From Ceriagrion tenellum (lineage: Eukaryota; Arthropoda; Insecta; Odonata; Coenagrionidae): 64,000 nucleotides of DNA. Positions 21,238 through 32,718 of the stretch are shown in pieces. The notes under the pieces are model-generated. The model was not told where the DNA came from, ran no database searches, and was given only the letters and a program-made list of their open reading frames with translations. The position numbers were made by a program, and so were the translations under genes. Location: positions 107,756,539 to 107,820,538 of the forward strand of contig OY720636.1 of assembly GCA_963169105.1 (NCBI GenBank), in the 5' to 3' direction. Position 1 is the first letter of the stretch. Every line of letters begins with the position of its first letter.

Positions 21238-24200
21238 CATCGGACTCGGCCACAAAATAGAAAGCGAATTCGGAGAGCAATCCAGAGGAAATGTGACAAT
21301 TTTCAAGATCTTGACGTATCGCGGGTTTTACGAATACATCGTGGTGGTGTAATAAACTGAGGTCAATTCGTTACTTTTATCCATCTACCGATAGACACAG
21401 ACATTTCGATTGGAGAACTTCATCAATATTGTACATTAATTCTTAAATTGCGATAAAGGTAAATGTAATTATAAGACTATTATGGCTTATATTGGCAATG
21501 TTTTAGATGGCATAAACGATATCGTATACTGACTGACATCAGCGGCTATGAATCACATGATTGACTTGTCGTGGTTCTCCAGTGGACTTCACTATCGATA
21601 ACTATGGAACAAATTACGATTTTAATTTCATCATCAAGGGTATTGATCAAAATGTTAGGAAACTGTCGAAAATATGAACATTGTTCTCAGTTCAATATTA
21701 CCAGACTAATATACCGGCTTGCAGACAATTTTATATGACGCCTGGCATTAAAAAATCTCAGATCTCTCAGGCGTGACGGAGAGGAAATACATTCAAAATT
21801 AATAATTTCTCGATTTATTATCGATAACTCAATAACTACTCTTGATTTCGCATTTGAAATAAATAATGGTTTATTAGATGAGAGGCAGACAGAACTCTAA
21901 ATCCAACCCGTCTACAGTTTTGAAAGTACTGGCGGATTCCGCGGCGCAAAAAAGTCGATCAACTCATTTAATAATAATTAATTAAAGCTGCCTAGGAAAA
22001 AACCCCTTTTATCATTGTAACCTAATTGTAAATGGGGGAACCAAGGACAACACTAAGGGAGTGGATACTTATGAGTACCAAATTTGAAAAGGATTTTCAC
22101 GTGCGCATGCTCTATGCGATAATATTAAGATATCCGGCAAACGGCACTTTCCGATAAGGCATTTTTTTAAATGCGCTCAACTCAATAGTCATTAGTACAA
22201 AACAAGCAGTTGATGTAAATGCAAGGGGATGGATTAAAGGGAGGCTATTTCTTTCACAGGTGTATCACAGCGTACGAACATGGCCGTATGTTTTTAATTT
22301 TCGGAATAAAACTATTACCAAGGGTGTAATCACGGTCTTCCATGATGCACCATTTTAATAATTATTTTTCGATTACGCTCATGATAACGAAGATGTGATC
22401 GCCATTTTTTACGACAAGCTACTTTAAGTCAGAGAAGTTGGTGTGTGCTCCAAGAAAAAAAACGTAAGCGCCTTCCACATTGAATACACGCACCAAAAAA
22501 CTGCGACGAATATAAATTTGAAGGTATGGACTTTCAAAAGTCAAAAATATTTCGTGACATTCTCCAGTTACTGAGATAGATTACGAACTCCAGCATTTAA
22601 AAATAATATGAAAATAGCAAAATACACAGGGGTGATTACTTTGAAGTTTTCACCTACTTTAGGAGAATAATAGAGACCGAGAGTGCTTAAGACCACAAGA
22701 TAGATGATAAAACTTCTTTGCAATGTCGTAAAATCCATTCATTTAAATTTTACATAGCGATCGCCGCCATAGTTCTTATCAGGAAAAACGTTAATTTTGC
22801 ATGCTTCAACCAAAAGTTTGCAACAATTGAATAGCTACGTAAAAACCGGACGAAATAAAATGGTGATTGAATCTTTCAGGCAGACTATAGTCTAAGTCTC
22901 AGCGTCGTAGGTACATTTTTTCATGTTTCAATGAGCAAATGAAAACTGCTCTTCACGGAAACTTTTCGTTCCTGCTTTTCATCCCATTGAAAAACGAAAA
23001 TCTCATGTGATATCGAGAAAAAAACACTTTATCAGAGTTTTTTATTTTATCCTGACTTATTGGGCGATTAGAAACACATCCTGTAATATTTAAACCCTAT
23101 ATCTCGATTATAAACTCCCAAATAATTCGAACCAATGAGGGCTAATCCGAGATGGTACGGCACGTTGTACGTAACTGGCAGCTTTCCCCTAAACTAATAA
23201 TTTCTCTCATGCCGCTGAAGAAATTTTCACTTCAAAACTCCAGTCTAGTTCTTCTCTTCATTAGAACTCACTTTCCGACACCTTGTAGTTAGTAAGTAAT
23301 CGAGTGAGCAAAACTCACACAAAGCATTTTAAGTAACGAGGATTCACAGCTGAGCCTTCTCGACGGTCAACTATATTGCTTTCACGTCACTTCCAAATAT
23401 TACTGAATCAAAAATTGTGAAAAATATAGGTTGAGGTTTTAACAGCTAAAATCCAAAGTCCACAGCTGAGTATGACAATTTACTCAGTTACACCGCACGG
23501 ATTCAGTTTAGATGACTCCTTTCTGATTCACATTTTTCAAACATCGAAAATCACACGCTATCCCAAGCTCGATATCCAGTCGAAATAAATGGCGTTTAAA
23601 TTTTAAAAATAGCATTTCAACACCTCTCGGTGTATTTTTTCAGAGTTCATTTTGTTAATTCGAGCAAAAACAGTTTCTGCTTGGTAAAATAGTCTTTGTG
23701 TGCATTTTTTTTAAACCAAAAAAGACAAATTACACCAGAGGTAAAAAATAAAATTGCTGAAATCGTTCCCCTTTCAGCTATGCAGCCCCAGCGATCCTCA
23801 ATTCATCGCGCGTGATCCTTCCCATTTGGCCAAAGCGTTACGTATGCATATATGTATATATACGACCTCTTAAACTAAATTGCTAGCACGCAGCCAGAAA
23901 TACAAGACCTCACGCAATGCGCTGTGGTTGGGGTAGCATCTTTTCTCACGGGAGCAATCTGGCGTGGATCGTCGCCACCATCATGACCTGGCGAGGCGAC
24001 CCGGAGAGTAGCAGCAATTCGTTTTGCCGCAGCTTTATATTTCAAACAAATTTGCTCCCCGGGACATTTCTTGGACGACCCTAAAATAAAAACGGCCGAA
24101 TGAGGCGAACGTGATGATTTATTAGGTTTCTCTCCTCTCTCTATCTCCCTCAAATCTAGCTCATTTTTTCACATTCCAATATGCATAACTTTGTGAGTTG

Positions 24201-24960
24201 GCGACGGGTGCAACTCGAATAGAATTGACTTTCCTTGAAAAATTTGTCAACAGAGTTGAAAGTGTTGGGCACGCATTCGCGCAGTTAGTCGGGTCGATTA
24301 TATACATATTATGGCAGGCCCTTGGACATTTTTGAGTGTGAGGAAAAAACAGAAGCATAAAACCTTAAAGCCCGGTTTTATAATGTTTGGTGAACGTTTA
24401 CTGCAAGAGTAAGCAGTCATCCCGAAGGTCTAAGGCAAACTGAGGATTCGGCAATCGTGAATTACGACGCCGAACGTCAGACTTTTGGTGAGTTGGCGTG
24501 AGCTTTATTGATGGAAGAACATGATTAACTTCATTTTTCATTAGAAGAAAATATTACACCAGAAATTATTTAAACAGACCTCAGGTTTTTAACCACGTCC
24601 TTTTAATTTCTGATTCCTCCTCTCTATCAAATTGAAGTTAAAAAGTAACTAGGTACCTAAGCAAACTAACGACCCTGGAGTACTGGCGTATTTTACCGGC
24701 TTTGCGTGTGGTTTTACCACTTTTTCCATGCATGGGATTCATTTTCATTAATTATCACGCGATGGTATGTTTATTTTAATCCATACTATAAAAAACAAAC
24801 CAGATATTTCCACAGTTTAACCAAAAATGCAAAAAAATTTATTATCGGTTTTTCCAGACCACTTGAGCCAAAGAGATATAGGGGCCTCAACATCAAATAT
24901 AAATCGTTAACATTATCATTCACATACTTCAAGTACCATCCTTTAAATCGCTTTAAAACG
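21238..24960. other. Unassigned AT-leaning stretch
   Basis: No gene was recognised over 3.7 kb. 23900-24130 is somewhat GC-richer, with a minus-strand frame of 92 codons (23875-24153) lacking a motif. No inverted repeats or LINE motifs were seen. Confidence 0.5.
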
Positions 24961-25025
24961 AGAAAATAAGTGCAATAAATACACGATGATGATTCAATTA
25001 CAATTATCACTTATTTATTTTCTCT
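24961..25025. repeat. Small imperfect palindrome
   Basis: GAGAAAATAAGTG near the left edge pairs with CACTTATTTATTTTCTC at the right edge around a loop of about 35 bases. It may be a remnant of a small foldback element or a chance AT-rich hairpin. Confidence 0.5.
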
Positions 25026-25398
25026 AGAGGGAGCGGAGAGTGCGGGAAAATTTTACATATTTCTCGGTGAAGTTTTAATTGAAAGGAGATCATATTTTAT
25101 GGATAAATTTGAAAAAATATTAAAAAATGGAATCACAGGAATACAACTCATTTTCATTCGATGCTTTGAATTTTTGGAAATACAGTTAACACTTCGAAAT
25201 TTAATGGCAATATCATCGATAAAAATTAAATACCGAGGAAGATCTCAGCCACTGGGTCATCAATGTTTTCGCTCATATTTCTCGGCCCAAAAATGGATCT
25301 CAACGTGAGTAAATTATACCGCTATAATATACTTTTCAAAATTTGAGGCAAATGCGGCGTCGATATTGACGTATCTGCGTTTGAAAAAACGTTATCAC
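25026..25398. other. Unassigned AT-rich stretch
   Basis: A 69-codon frame (25099-25308) without motif lies here. Nothing else was recognised. Confidence 0.5.
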
Positions 25399-25457
25399 GC
25401 CGGGTGGCTCCGTGGTAGCGTGCTCGCTTCCATTTCGAGCTTCGTATGTTCGAGAGA
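25399..25457 (+). mobile_element. tRNA-like SINE head
   Basis: The plus strand reads CCGGGTGGCTCCGTGGTAGC, an excellent A box (TGGCTCCGTGG against TGGCNNAGTGG). An anticodon-like arm follows (GCTCG...CGAGC), then a weakened B box (GTTCGAGAG against GTTCGANNC). The box spacing is tRNA-like. There is no 3' acceptor strand complementary to the start, so this is a SINE head or pseudo-tRNA, not a functional tRNA. Confidence 0.6.
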
Positions 25458-25860
25458 AAATGACGTAAAAAAACGTTTCTGACTGAAAAATCCAAACCTT
25501 ACATGCTACCCAAATAGACACCACCACTGAGAGGCAGCAGTCTCAGCAGAGGGCAGTGATAGTACAGATCAAGTAGATCGGACCGGTATCAACAGCAACA
25601 GCTTCGCACGAGAGTGAAGTTCACGGTATCGGCCGGGGTACTGCGATGTGGAAGGCAACGGGGAAACCACCATATTACTCTCACTAGAAGATGCCTTGCA
25701 CTGTATTTATGACATGATGGCATTCCTACCGAGACAATAGACCCCCAATCTGAGCTCCGGGTGAGAACTACTGGAGGGGGTTACATCAGTCAGAAAGGGC
25801 AGAAGCAGGATATGAATATACCACCATTAAATGGGAAACTCAAAAGAGTTCTAATTTCTC
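25458..25860 (+). mobile_element. Probable SINE body or LINE-derived repeat
   Basis: Directly after the tRNA-like head comes a GC-balanced block with GTGGAAGGCAACGGGGAAAC, CCACCATATTACTCTC and ACTGGAGGGGGTTAC words, unlike the AT-rich flanks. The style is that of interspersed repeats rather than single-copy DNA. No open frame with a motif was found. It may be the body of the SINE, or the 5' part of the retroelement whose coding end appears at 26172-26523. The boundary is uncertain. Confidence 0.4.
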
Positions 25861-26171
25861 AGTGAGTTTTGCAAGCAATTATTTCATAATGAATCCATCG
25901 ATATTAGTATTTGTAGGTAAACGTGGATTATATCTTGCCTTCTACAGCCGCAGGCACCTCAATTCCCAGATGATTTATCCTATATTCAGCTTGAAATGTG
26001 TCCTACTAATTTTTACCCCATACTTTGAGCCCTCGTTCTGCTATTTTCCCACAAGAACAACATCCCTCAGTCCCCGATTACTTCACATTACCATTTTTAT
26101 CCAAATGTACTGGCGTTTCATAATTTTCTCTCGCAGATTCCCCTACGTATCCACTATGGCTATGGCTATCC

Positions 26172-26523
26172 ACTACAATGTTGTATGGGTCAGAATGTTG
26201 GGCAACAAAACAAAAAGAGTTAAAACAAATAGAGTCATCTGAAATGAAATTTCTTTGAGCAGTGAAGGGATTTACAAGTAGAGATAAATTAAGGAGTACA
26301 TCTATAAGAGAGGAACTAGATGTTCGGATGATCTCAGATAGGTTGGTGGAGTACAAAAATAAGTGGAAATAGCATGTACAGCGAATGCCTAGAGAGAGGT
26401 TTCCAAAGCAGGCTTTGGAATATAAGCCGTTAGGGAAAAGGAGTATTGGGAGGCCAAGATTGAGATGGTGATGTGAAGCCGGAACAGGCTGAAAGCTTAA
26501 CCCTGGAAGGAAGAAGAAAAAGA
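26172..26523 (+). pseudogene. LINE reverse-transcriptase C-terminal remnant with 3' end
   Basis: One frame reads through the whole block, interrupted only by four stops. It begins TMLYGSECWATKQKELKQIE, then SSEMKFL(stop)AVKGFTSRD, KLRSTSIREELDVRM, KNKWK(stop)HVQRMPRERFPK, QALEYKPLGKRSIGRPRLRW, stop, CEAGTG. This is the standard tail of RTE-like endonuclease/reverse transcriptases (LYGSE.W..., W..H..RM, P..AL.Y.P.GKR..GRPR.RW). The stops replace W or R codons by single changes and no frameshift is needed, so decay is mild. The end GAAGCCGGAACAGGCTGAAAG plus an A/G-rich tail (to 26523) looks like the true 3' end. Catalytic RT motifs are absent upstream. Confidence 0.88.
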
Positions 26524-27861
26524 ACCACTATGGCAAGCACTGCCTTGTTTGTCTTCCTCTTCGTTGTTCATAATTCCCCATCCTTTTTCAAACCAGCATC
26601 TCAAACGCCACCATTCCACTCTTACGCTCTTCTCAAGGTATTTTGTTTATAGTTAGCTATCAACTAACGATACACATCGTATCTATTATCAGTAGACATT
26701 CTTTGATTCCTTGCATTAGGTCCCACTCCCATTTCTCTTCCAAGAATGAACATTTTCGCCCCATTCTCCACCTTTTATTCGAAATACTTGCCATGTCCAT
26801 AATTGGATATGTTACACGCCTAATTAACTTGACCTATCGGCTCCAATTAATACCCGCCTACCTGTATCATCAACCTCACATCAAGAAATTCTCTTTACTT
26901 AATTATCATTATGACTGATATCAGCGGGGAAAAATCTTCTGATTATAAAAAAATCCAATTTTCCACTTGCACATCATGAGCACCGGAACGTTACAAGTGC
27001 TAGATTAGTATCAAAATGTTTAAAAGCACACGATATTATGAAAATATGTCTGGGCTTTCCTGACGTTGCTAAGGCCTGAATCGTCTTATCTGAACACTAA
27101 AGGCTCTTCATACATATTGGGAATTTTCAACAACATTAGATATTTCGTGCTGGATATGAATTCTGTTTAGATTCACCGTTGGAAAAAATGGCGGTCAAAT
27201 ATTCGAGTTTCAAAAATATAGCCATTTCCACGAACTTTCACATTAACTCAACACATCGAACTTGGAATATTCTAATTCCTTTTTTCCGAAGCTCATTCCA
27301 TCATTTATTGACCATTTCGTTTCAGTAGCGATGGTAACCAAGTGACTACGAAACGCGATGTTACCACGGCCGTCGCCTGCCAGTCAAATGGAAAAAGCGT
27401 CCGTGCACTTTGATGAAACTCAATAAGAGGTCCCTGCATTGAATGGATGATTCCCTCTCGTCGTTCCCTTGAGATTATACCTGATTCATTCTTAGCCTAG
27501 CGGTCTAGCTATCCACACCCGTCGTGAGATAGGTCCTACTAGTAGACAGACATTAAACTTAAGGTAGTTATAGCGAGATGGAACCACAGTCATTATGGAG
27601 ACCATATTCGAATTATACGTTTTTATTACTGAAGCTGAAGGAAGCATGAATAAAGTTCATCAATTCATCAATGGCCCAATAATATTTTTCAATATGACTG
27701 CACTTCTTAGAAATCGAATAAAAATAACCACATAAGCCTTAAACTTGACTCATTTTTTTCTCGGGGTACGTTTGAAACTCCTTTACAACAGAAGATTTCT
27801 TGTGATCCTGAAAAAAATACGGCGAAGACAATACGATTTATTTTCAAAAATAGATCAGGAA
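26524..27861. other. Unassigned stretch
   Basis: 26530-26900 is pyrimidine-leaning with a 91-codon frame (26643-26918) that lacks a motif. The remainder is AT-rich. No gene was recognised. Confidence 0.5.
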
Positions 27862-27950
27862 ATGTGCAAATTTCATACTGTCAATTTTTTGACAAGATCT
27901 AGGTGTTGTACATTCCTCATTTTTTAAATAATGTCTCTCTGTAGTGCATA
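27862..27950 (+). repeat. Diverged dispersed repeat, copy 1
   Basis: The segment ending TTTTTTAAATAATGTCTCTC TGTAGTGCATA resembles 29365-29448, which ends TTTTTAAAAAATGTCTCCCT GGAGTGTATA. Both also share a GTGCAAATTT / GTGCTTTTAAATTTCTGAC part and a GACAAGATC / GACGAGATC word. Similarity is weak but collinear over about 80 bp. Confidence 0.5.
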
Positions 27951-28997
27951 CATGTACCTTTTCCATGTAAAATGGGTGGTATTTTTCGTCAAATATCTCG
28001 GAAAGTAGTGCGGTAAGGGGTTGATATTTTGATATCTTCGGGAGGGTGAGGTATTTTTCTATAAAACGACACCATCTTCATTGATTTCTAGGTGAAATAA
28101 TATTTCGCTCAAATTACCTAATCGAAATTTCCGACTTTCATAGGAGAAAAACATTACTACCGATTGTTAAATAGTAGAGATGGGTCAAATCCTTCGAGCA
28201 TCCATCAAGGGATATGGATTACGGTGAAAAGGGTAAATCAAGAGCCACTGCTGGGGTAGAGATCAGAGGTATTCTTTTACCACAAAACATGTAAAATGCC
28301 TCACCTGTGACAACATACCAATTTCTTCATAAATTACCCGCTGCGAGCCTTTCACTAAAGAGCAAACGAACTGGCCCACGTGCGTGTTTACGAGAGCAAA
28401 GCGCTCCCCTTTTTTTCCTCGTTATCGTTCGCACGTCACGTTCCCAAAATCCAAGAAGGCGTCGTCCTCCAGGACAAGATGACGATCTGACAACAGGGAA
28501 GGAAGGAAGGGACCAACGATGGTTTATGGGGGGAAAAGAGAATCAGAAATAATCTGAAGCGCATTACGTGAAAATGTCGTCGCTTTCCAATTGCTTCATT
28601 GTGCAGCTCAGTGTACAACACAAAGGTGAGCATGACTTCCATTTGCTTGAAATCCTACGCATAGGCAGCGCACATTGATACAGTTCGGGCGTAGAACACG
28701 GTGGTTAGAGTAAGATTCTCGCAAGAGCAAGAGACTCGGAGGAAACACGCTAAGCTTAGCTTGCATGAGACAGAACTGGTGCCTTTCTGAGCAACACAGC
28801 AAACATTATCATGACGTCTCGCTACATTTCTAGGTGTGACAGAGGCGTTTAAATAAGAGAGATACGTAGCCGAACAGATAGGTACAAAACTCGTTCCATC
28901 CGCGCAATTTAAGCGACCACAATAAAAACTGAGCTCCACTATACACTCCCATGATACATGTCACCATTTTACCTCACAAGACCTTACATCTTTACAT
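27951..28997. other. Unassigned stretch
   Basis: No gene was recognised. Open frames at 28307-28552 (+) and 28436-28939 (-) lack motifs. Confidence 0.5.
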
Positions 28998-29072
28998 AGC
29001 TGGTGTCCTAACACCTCCTGCCACACGCCCATGCGGTGGCTAATAGGGTAGTATATAGATATAGATGAAGAC
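28998..29072 (+). mobile_element. LINE-type 3' tail
   Basis: The sequence AGCTGGTGTCCTAACACCTC is followed by CTGCCACACGCCCATGCGGT and GGCTAATAGGG, then a TATAGATATAGATGAAG tail. The same order (CACCTCCTGCCAC, a hairpin-like CGCC..GGTGG, TAG-GG, then TGTAGATG-like tail) occurs at 51463-51671 and partly at 62281-62345. This is the layout of a non-LTR 3' UTR ending in a short microsatellite. Coding sequence is not present upstream. Confidence 0.55.
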
Positions 29073-29364
29073 TTTTCCAAGTCATAATAGAATTCATACT
29101 CCATTTATATTTATTAATTAAACAACTGTTATTAGCATGAAGTGAATATTTTAACATTTATAATGCAATTTTTTTTATTTCAAATTAATGAAATTCTCAC
29201 TAATCCACTAAATATACAGTTAAATGATGATACGTTGGCCCTTCTTTTCATGCAATAGGCTGAAAACGCCTTGACCACGGAAGTTTCATTTCGCTATTCT
29301 ATGAAAATCATTCTGGTGAGTACACAGGTCATTATATTAAAAATTTATTCGAAAAAGCGTACAA

Positions 29365-29448
29365 AAAATATGTGCTTTTAAATTTCTGACGAGATCAATG
29401 CGCTAGAAAATCCTCAATTTTTAAAAAATGTCTCCCTGGAGTGTATAG
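29365..29448 (+). repeat. Diverged dispersed repeat, copy 2
   Basis: Partner of 27862-27950, in the same orientation and about 1.5 kb away. Confidence 0.5.
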
Positions 29449-31249
29449 CCTAATCAATTAACACAAAAAAATAACTGGTATATTTTTGGTATGAATCCCG
29501 AAAAATACGACCGCAAGCGAATGAAATGGAAAGATGAGATCGTTTTCTCAGTGCTGAGACTCAATTAATTGACTTTATGTGGAGTTATATCTCTCTCCAA
29601 CTGCTTAAACGAGCGCTAGAGAATTGAAAAATAACACAGATACTCGCATCCGCTGATGTTTTTGCGGTGATTTTACATTGAGGGTGTCAAATACGGACAC
29701 CGTTAAGTTGTAATTACATTAGGAAGAAAAAATACTATTTATTGAGAATGTATGGTTCGTCATTCGTCATGGAATGAATTGACGGAAATTTTGCCTTTGA
29801 CTACAATAAACGAAATTAGTGTCAACTACCATCAGATAACCGACCGTTTTGCCACCGAACATTGTACCATCCATTGTCATTCTTGCGTGCTTACGTTAGA
29901 TGCGCTCTTTAATTCCATCTAACGCTTATCGCAGCGCCTTGAACTAAAAGACCCCTAAATATCGCTGTTAGAAAGAGCGTTTGGCTAGAAATCATTTCCA
30001 TTCCCTCTCACAGCGCTTTCCTGCCAAGATCAAACTGAATAACCAATAATAATATAAAAAATTGCCAGAAAAATATGACGACACTGCGCAATTCAGTTAA
30101 CTCTACGCTGACTCAAATTTGACCAAATCCTATGCTCCGTCCTTAACTTAAGACGATTTTCCCGCTGAGTAATCCAGTTGAGTCACTATAGCCGTATAGG
30201 CACCAAATACCGAGGTTTAGTCTACTATTAAGCTAACTTCACGTTAATGCTATCCATACATCGGAAAATTAGAAGGATTAAAGGAAAGGGTACACGGGAG
30301 AATAGATGGAAAGAGTCAGAAGAGTTTTCAACCATTTTCATATATTTATTCGAAGTTCAAATATTACTAATAGGCCAACAGCGAGGAGGCAAGTGATTGT
30401 GATAAATGACAAAAAGGTGTTTATAATAATAAAAGTATAAACGAGTCGACATTTTGGAAACTCACAGACTTTACACACACGATCGTTATTCTCAAATAAA
30501 AGTACCCTGCCAATCTCTCTCACCGAAATTTCACCAAACAGGATATTTTTCCCGTACGCCTTCGACACGCTGAAAACCTTAATTCTTTCCACTCTTCACG
30601 AGTACGTCATCCCAAGCCTTCCAGAATTCTGACAACGATTTCTTCCCTTTTAACTTTGTCCACCCAAACTTCCCTCTCTTTCCCGCCTCCGACAGGATCT
30701 AACCTCCCCCCCTCTGGCCACAGCAAGGCAAGCAATAAAGATAGAGAACAGTCCGATGTGTGACCGGATAACGCGGGAGGGAGAGAACTCGAGCCGACTC
30801 GCTGGTATACCCCTCGGCGCCGTGCATTACCTACCGAGCCCCGCGTCCGTCGCGTGACACTTTGCTACCCCCTCTCTGTTCCCTTTGCCCTGGTGTTGGG
30901 GGGGGGGGGGAAGGTGGGACCAATTGTACGAGAAAGGGGGACGAGGGAGTGGGGGAGGAAAAGTGCATGCCTCAACCTATCGATTGGTGGCCTTTTTGAT
31001 GGGAAAGTCACGCGGATATCGAATCGCCATGGATCGATTACACGAGCAGTGAATATTTGACGCGCGTTTGTGGGGAATGCGTGAGGACTGGGAGCAAATC
31101 CCACAAAGAACCGAACGGCAGCGGCGGCGAAAGAAGAAATGAGTAGATTCGTTTGCATTTGAGATGATAATTAGCAAAGTATACTCTGTGGTTTCAGGCT
31201 TGATGGAGTGGAATCGGAACATAACTAAGTATGAAAAAATAGGCAACTT
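29449..31249. other. Unassigned stretch with CpG-dense patch and G run
   Basis: No gene was recognised. About 30760-30860 is CpG-dense (for example CCCCGCGTCCGTCGCGTGAC), and 30898-30910 is a run of 13 G followed by a G-rich tract. Together they could mark a regulatory or promoter-like patch, but no TATA or initiator arrangement can be defended. Confidence 0.4.
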
Positions 31250-31312
31250 CCACTGTGATAAATTTATTTCGACCGGTTTCGCTTTTTACAGCATCTTCAG
31301 GTAAGAAATATC
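31250..31312. mobile_element. Single arm of a foldback-type element
   Basis: CACTGTGATAAATTTATTTC, GACCGGTTTCGCTTTTTACA and GCATCTTCAGG have the wording of arthropod foldback arms (a TTTCGACCGGTTTCG core followed by CATCTTCAGG). A short possible opposite piece, CTGAAGACGACATAAGGCG, is seen at about 31498-31516, but the rest of a second arm is missing. Confidence 0.45.
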
Positions 31313-31633
31313 AAGTGTGCATAAGTTTATGTAGGCAGGCGGGTGGCGGGAAAGAGGGGGTGGTAAGACGGTCGACGAATTAGCAAAGGCCTTCTCAAGG
31401 TGTCAGCTGGATGTAATATTTCCGAGCCCACGACTTTTCTAGGATTTTCAGGTCAAAGTTCACGTCTTTCAGGCATAATTCATGTTTAAACATCATCTGA
31501 AGACGACATAAGGCGTCACTTTGAAGAATAATCTTATATAAGTATACACATTTTAAAGAATACTTAGAACTTTTCCACAGTTATTTAATTTTTACTACGA
31601 GTTACACAGCTATACTGCATGGTCAGGTTTATA

Positions 31634-31806
31634 GAATTGTTTGTATAATATTTATTCATTGATTGTTGTGATAGTAACATGATGTTGAGGGGGGTTGTGG
31701 AGAAAAAACGATAAAATCCTCCCAAAAGTTAGTTTTATCCCCTCAACTCCCCCACATCACGCTACCATTACAACAATCAACTAATAAATATCACACAAAC
31801 CATTGA
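31634..31806. mobile_element. Foldback element (173 bp)
   Basis: Left arm GAATTGTTTGTATAATATTT through GATTGTTGTGATAGTAACAT to GATGTTGAGGGGG. The right arm is its inverted copy, with CCCCACATCACGCTACCATT and ACAACAATCAACTAATAAAT. The arms of about 75 bp are separated by a loop of about 20 bases around 31720. There is no coding capacity and no clear target-site duplication. Confidence 0.82.
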
Positions 31807-32649
31807 AGTACATGGAGTGGGCACCACGTTATCAAACTGAATCCTGACAACCGAAATGACAACCACATTGTTTAACCCTGCTCTTTCCTTACTTTCCTAT
31901 GGATAACACGACGGAATGGAAGAATTATCGTATATAAAGCAAGACCCATCATCTGTTTTAAATTTAAGGGTAGTGATTCTTGAAACGTATGTTGGCTGCT
32001 ATGGATTTCACTCGATTTTACAAAGGTTTTCACCGGGAATGCGGAAAAGTATCAATTTACATAAATGAACAAGATATAAAAGAAATTTCCATATTATATA
32101 AGTAAGTTCATGGAGATATCTATTATCGACGGAAGATAGTAAAATTGTAAAATTATTGCGTCATCCCGCAGGCTCTATGCGAAAATGAGGGTTAAAGAAG
32201 ATGACTGACTGACTTCAGCTTCTAGTATTGGCCAGCATAGCAGGTGCCCTCTCAGTAAACCTAACTGGTATTAACAATTGTACTAAACGATGCAGTAAAG
32301 CTATAAAGCGCGTTGTATAAAATAAATAAGTGTAGAAAAATACTCAGAATTCTTTGCAATATGGATACTAATATACTTTGTGCTTTTTCAATTCAATCAT
32401 GCGTGATATGAAATTAATTTTCATTATGAAGGAGAGAATGTATTATAAGCACACAAAAATGAAGCTTTTTGTGTCCATCAAGAGGAAGATTCAAGAGCAC
32501 GAACGTTATTCATATTCAACACGATTTCGTTGAAGCAACTTATTTATTCTATATATCAAACGCAAAAAAAAAAGTATTCCTAGCATCAATGTTGTGATAT
32601 TTTTAAGGCTTCATAGCGGCGATAAAATCCATGGCACGATGAAGAATGT
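31807..32649. other. Unassigned AT-rich stretch
   Basis: No gene was recognised. An A run lies at about 32563-32573. Confidence 0.5.
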
Positions 32650-32718
32650 CATCAACAGTCATCAATCTGAAGACTGATTCGCTGCAATTCTCCACTCCAC
32701 TCTCCTTTCAGCCAACCC
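32650..32718. mobile_element. Retroelement fragment shared with 46688-46755
   Basis: CATCAACAGTCATCAATCTG, then GAAGACTGATTCGCTGCAAT and TCTCCACTCCACTCTC followed by TCAGCCAACC. The same order, including the exact CTCCACTCCACTCTC, occurs at 46688-46755. From memory, the GAAGACTGGTTTGATGCAGC-like wording is common in arthropod LINE-derived repeats. The fragment is short and its orientation relative to the parent element is uncertain. Confidence 0.5.

Noticed and set aside
25399..25457. Functional tRNA gene
   Set aside because: The A box is good but the B box is degraded, and no acceptor-stem complement follows at tRNA length.
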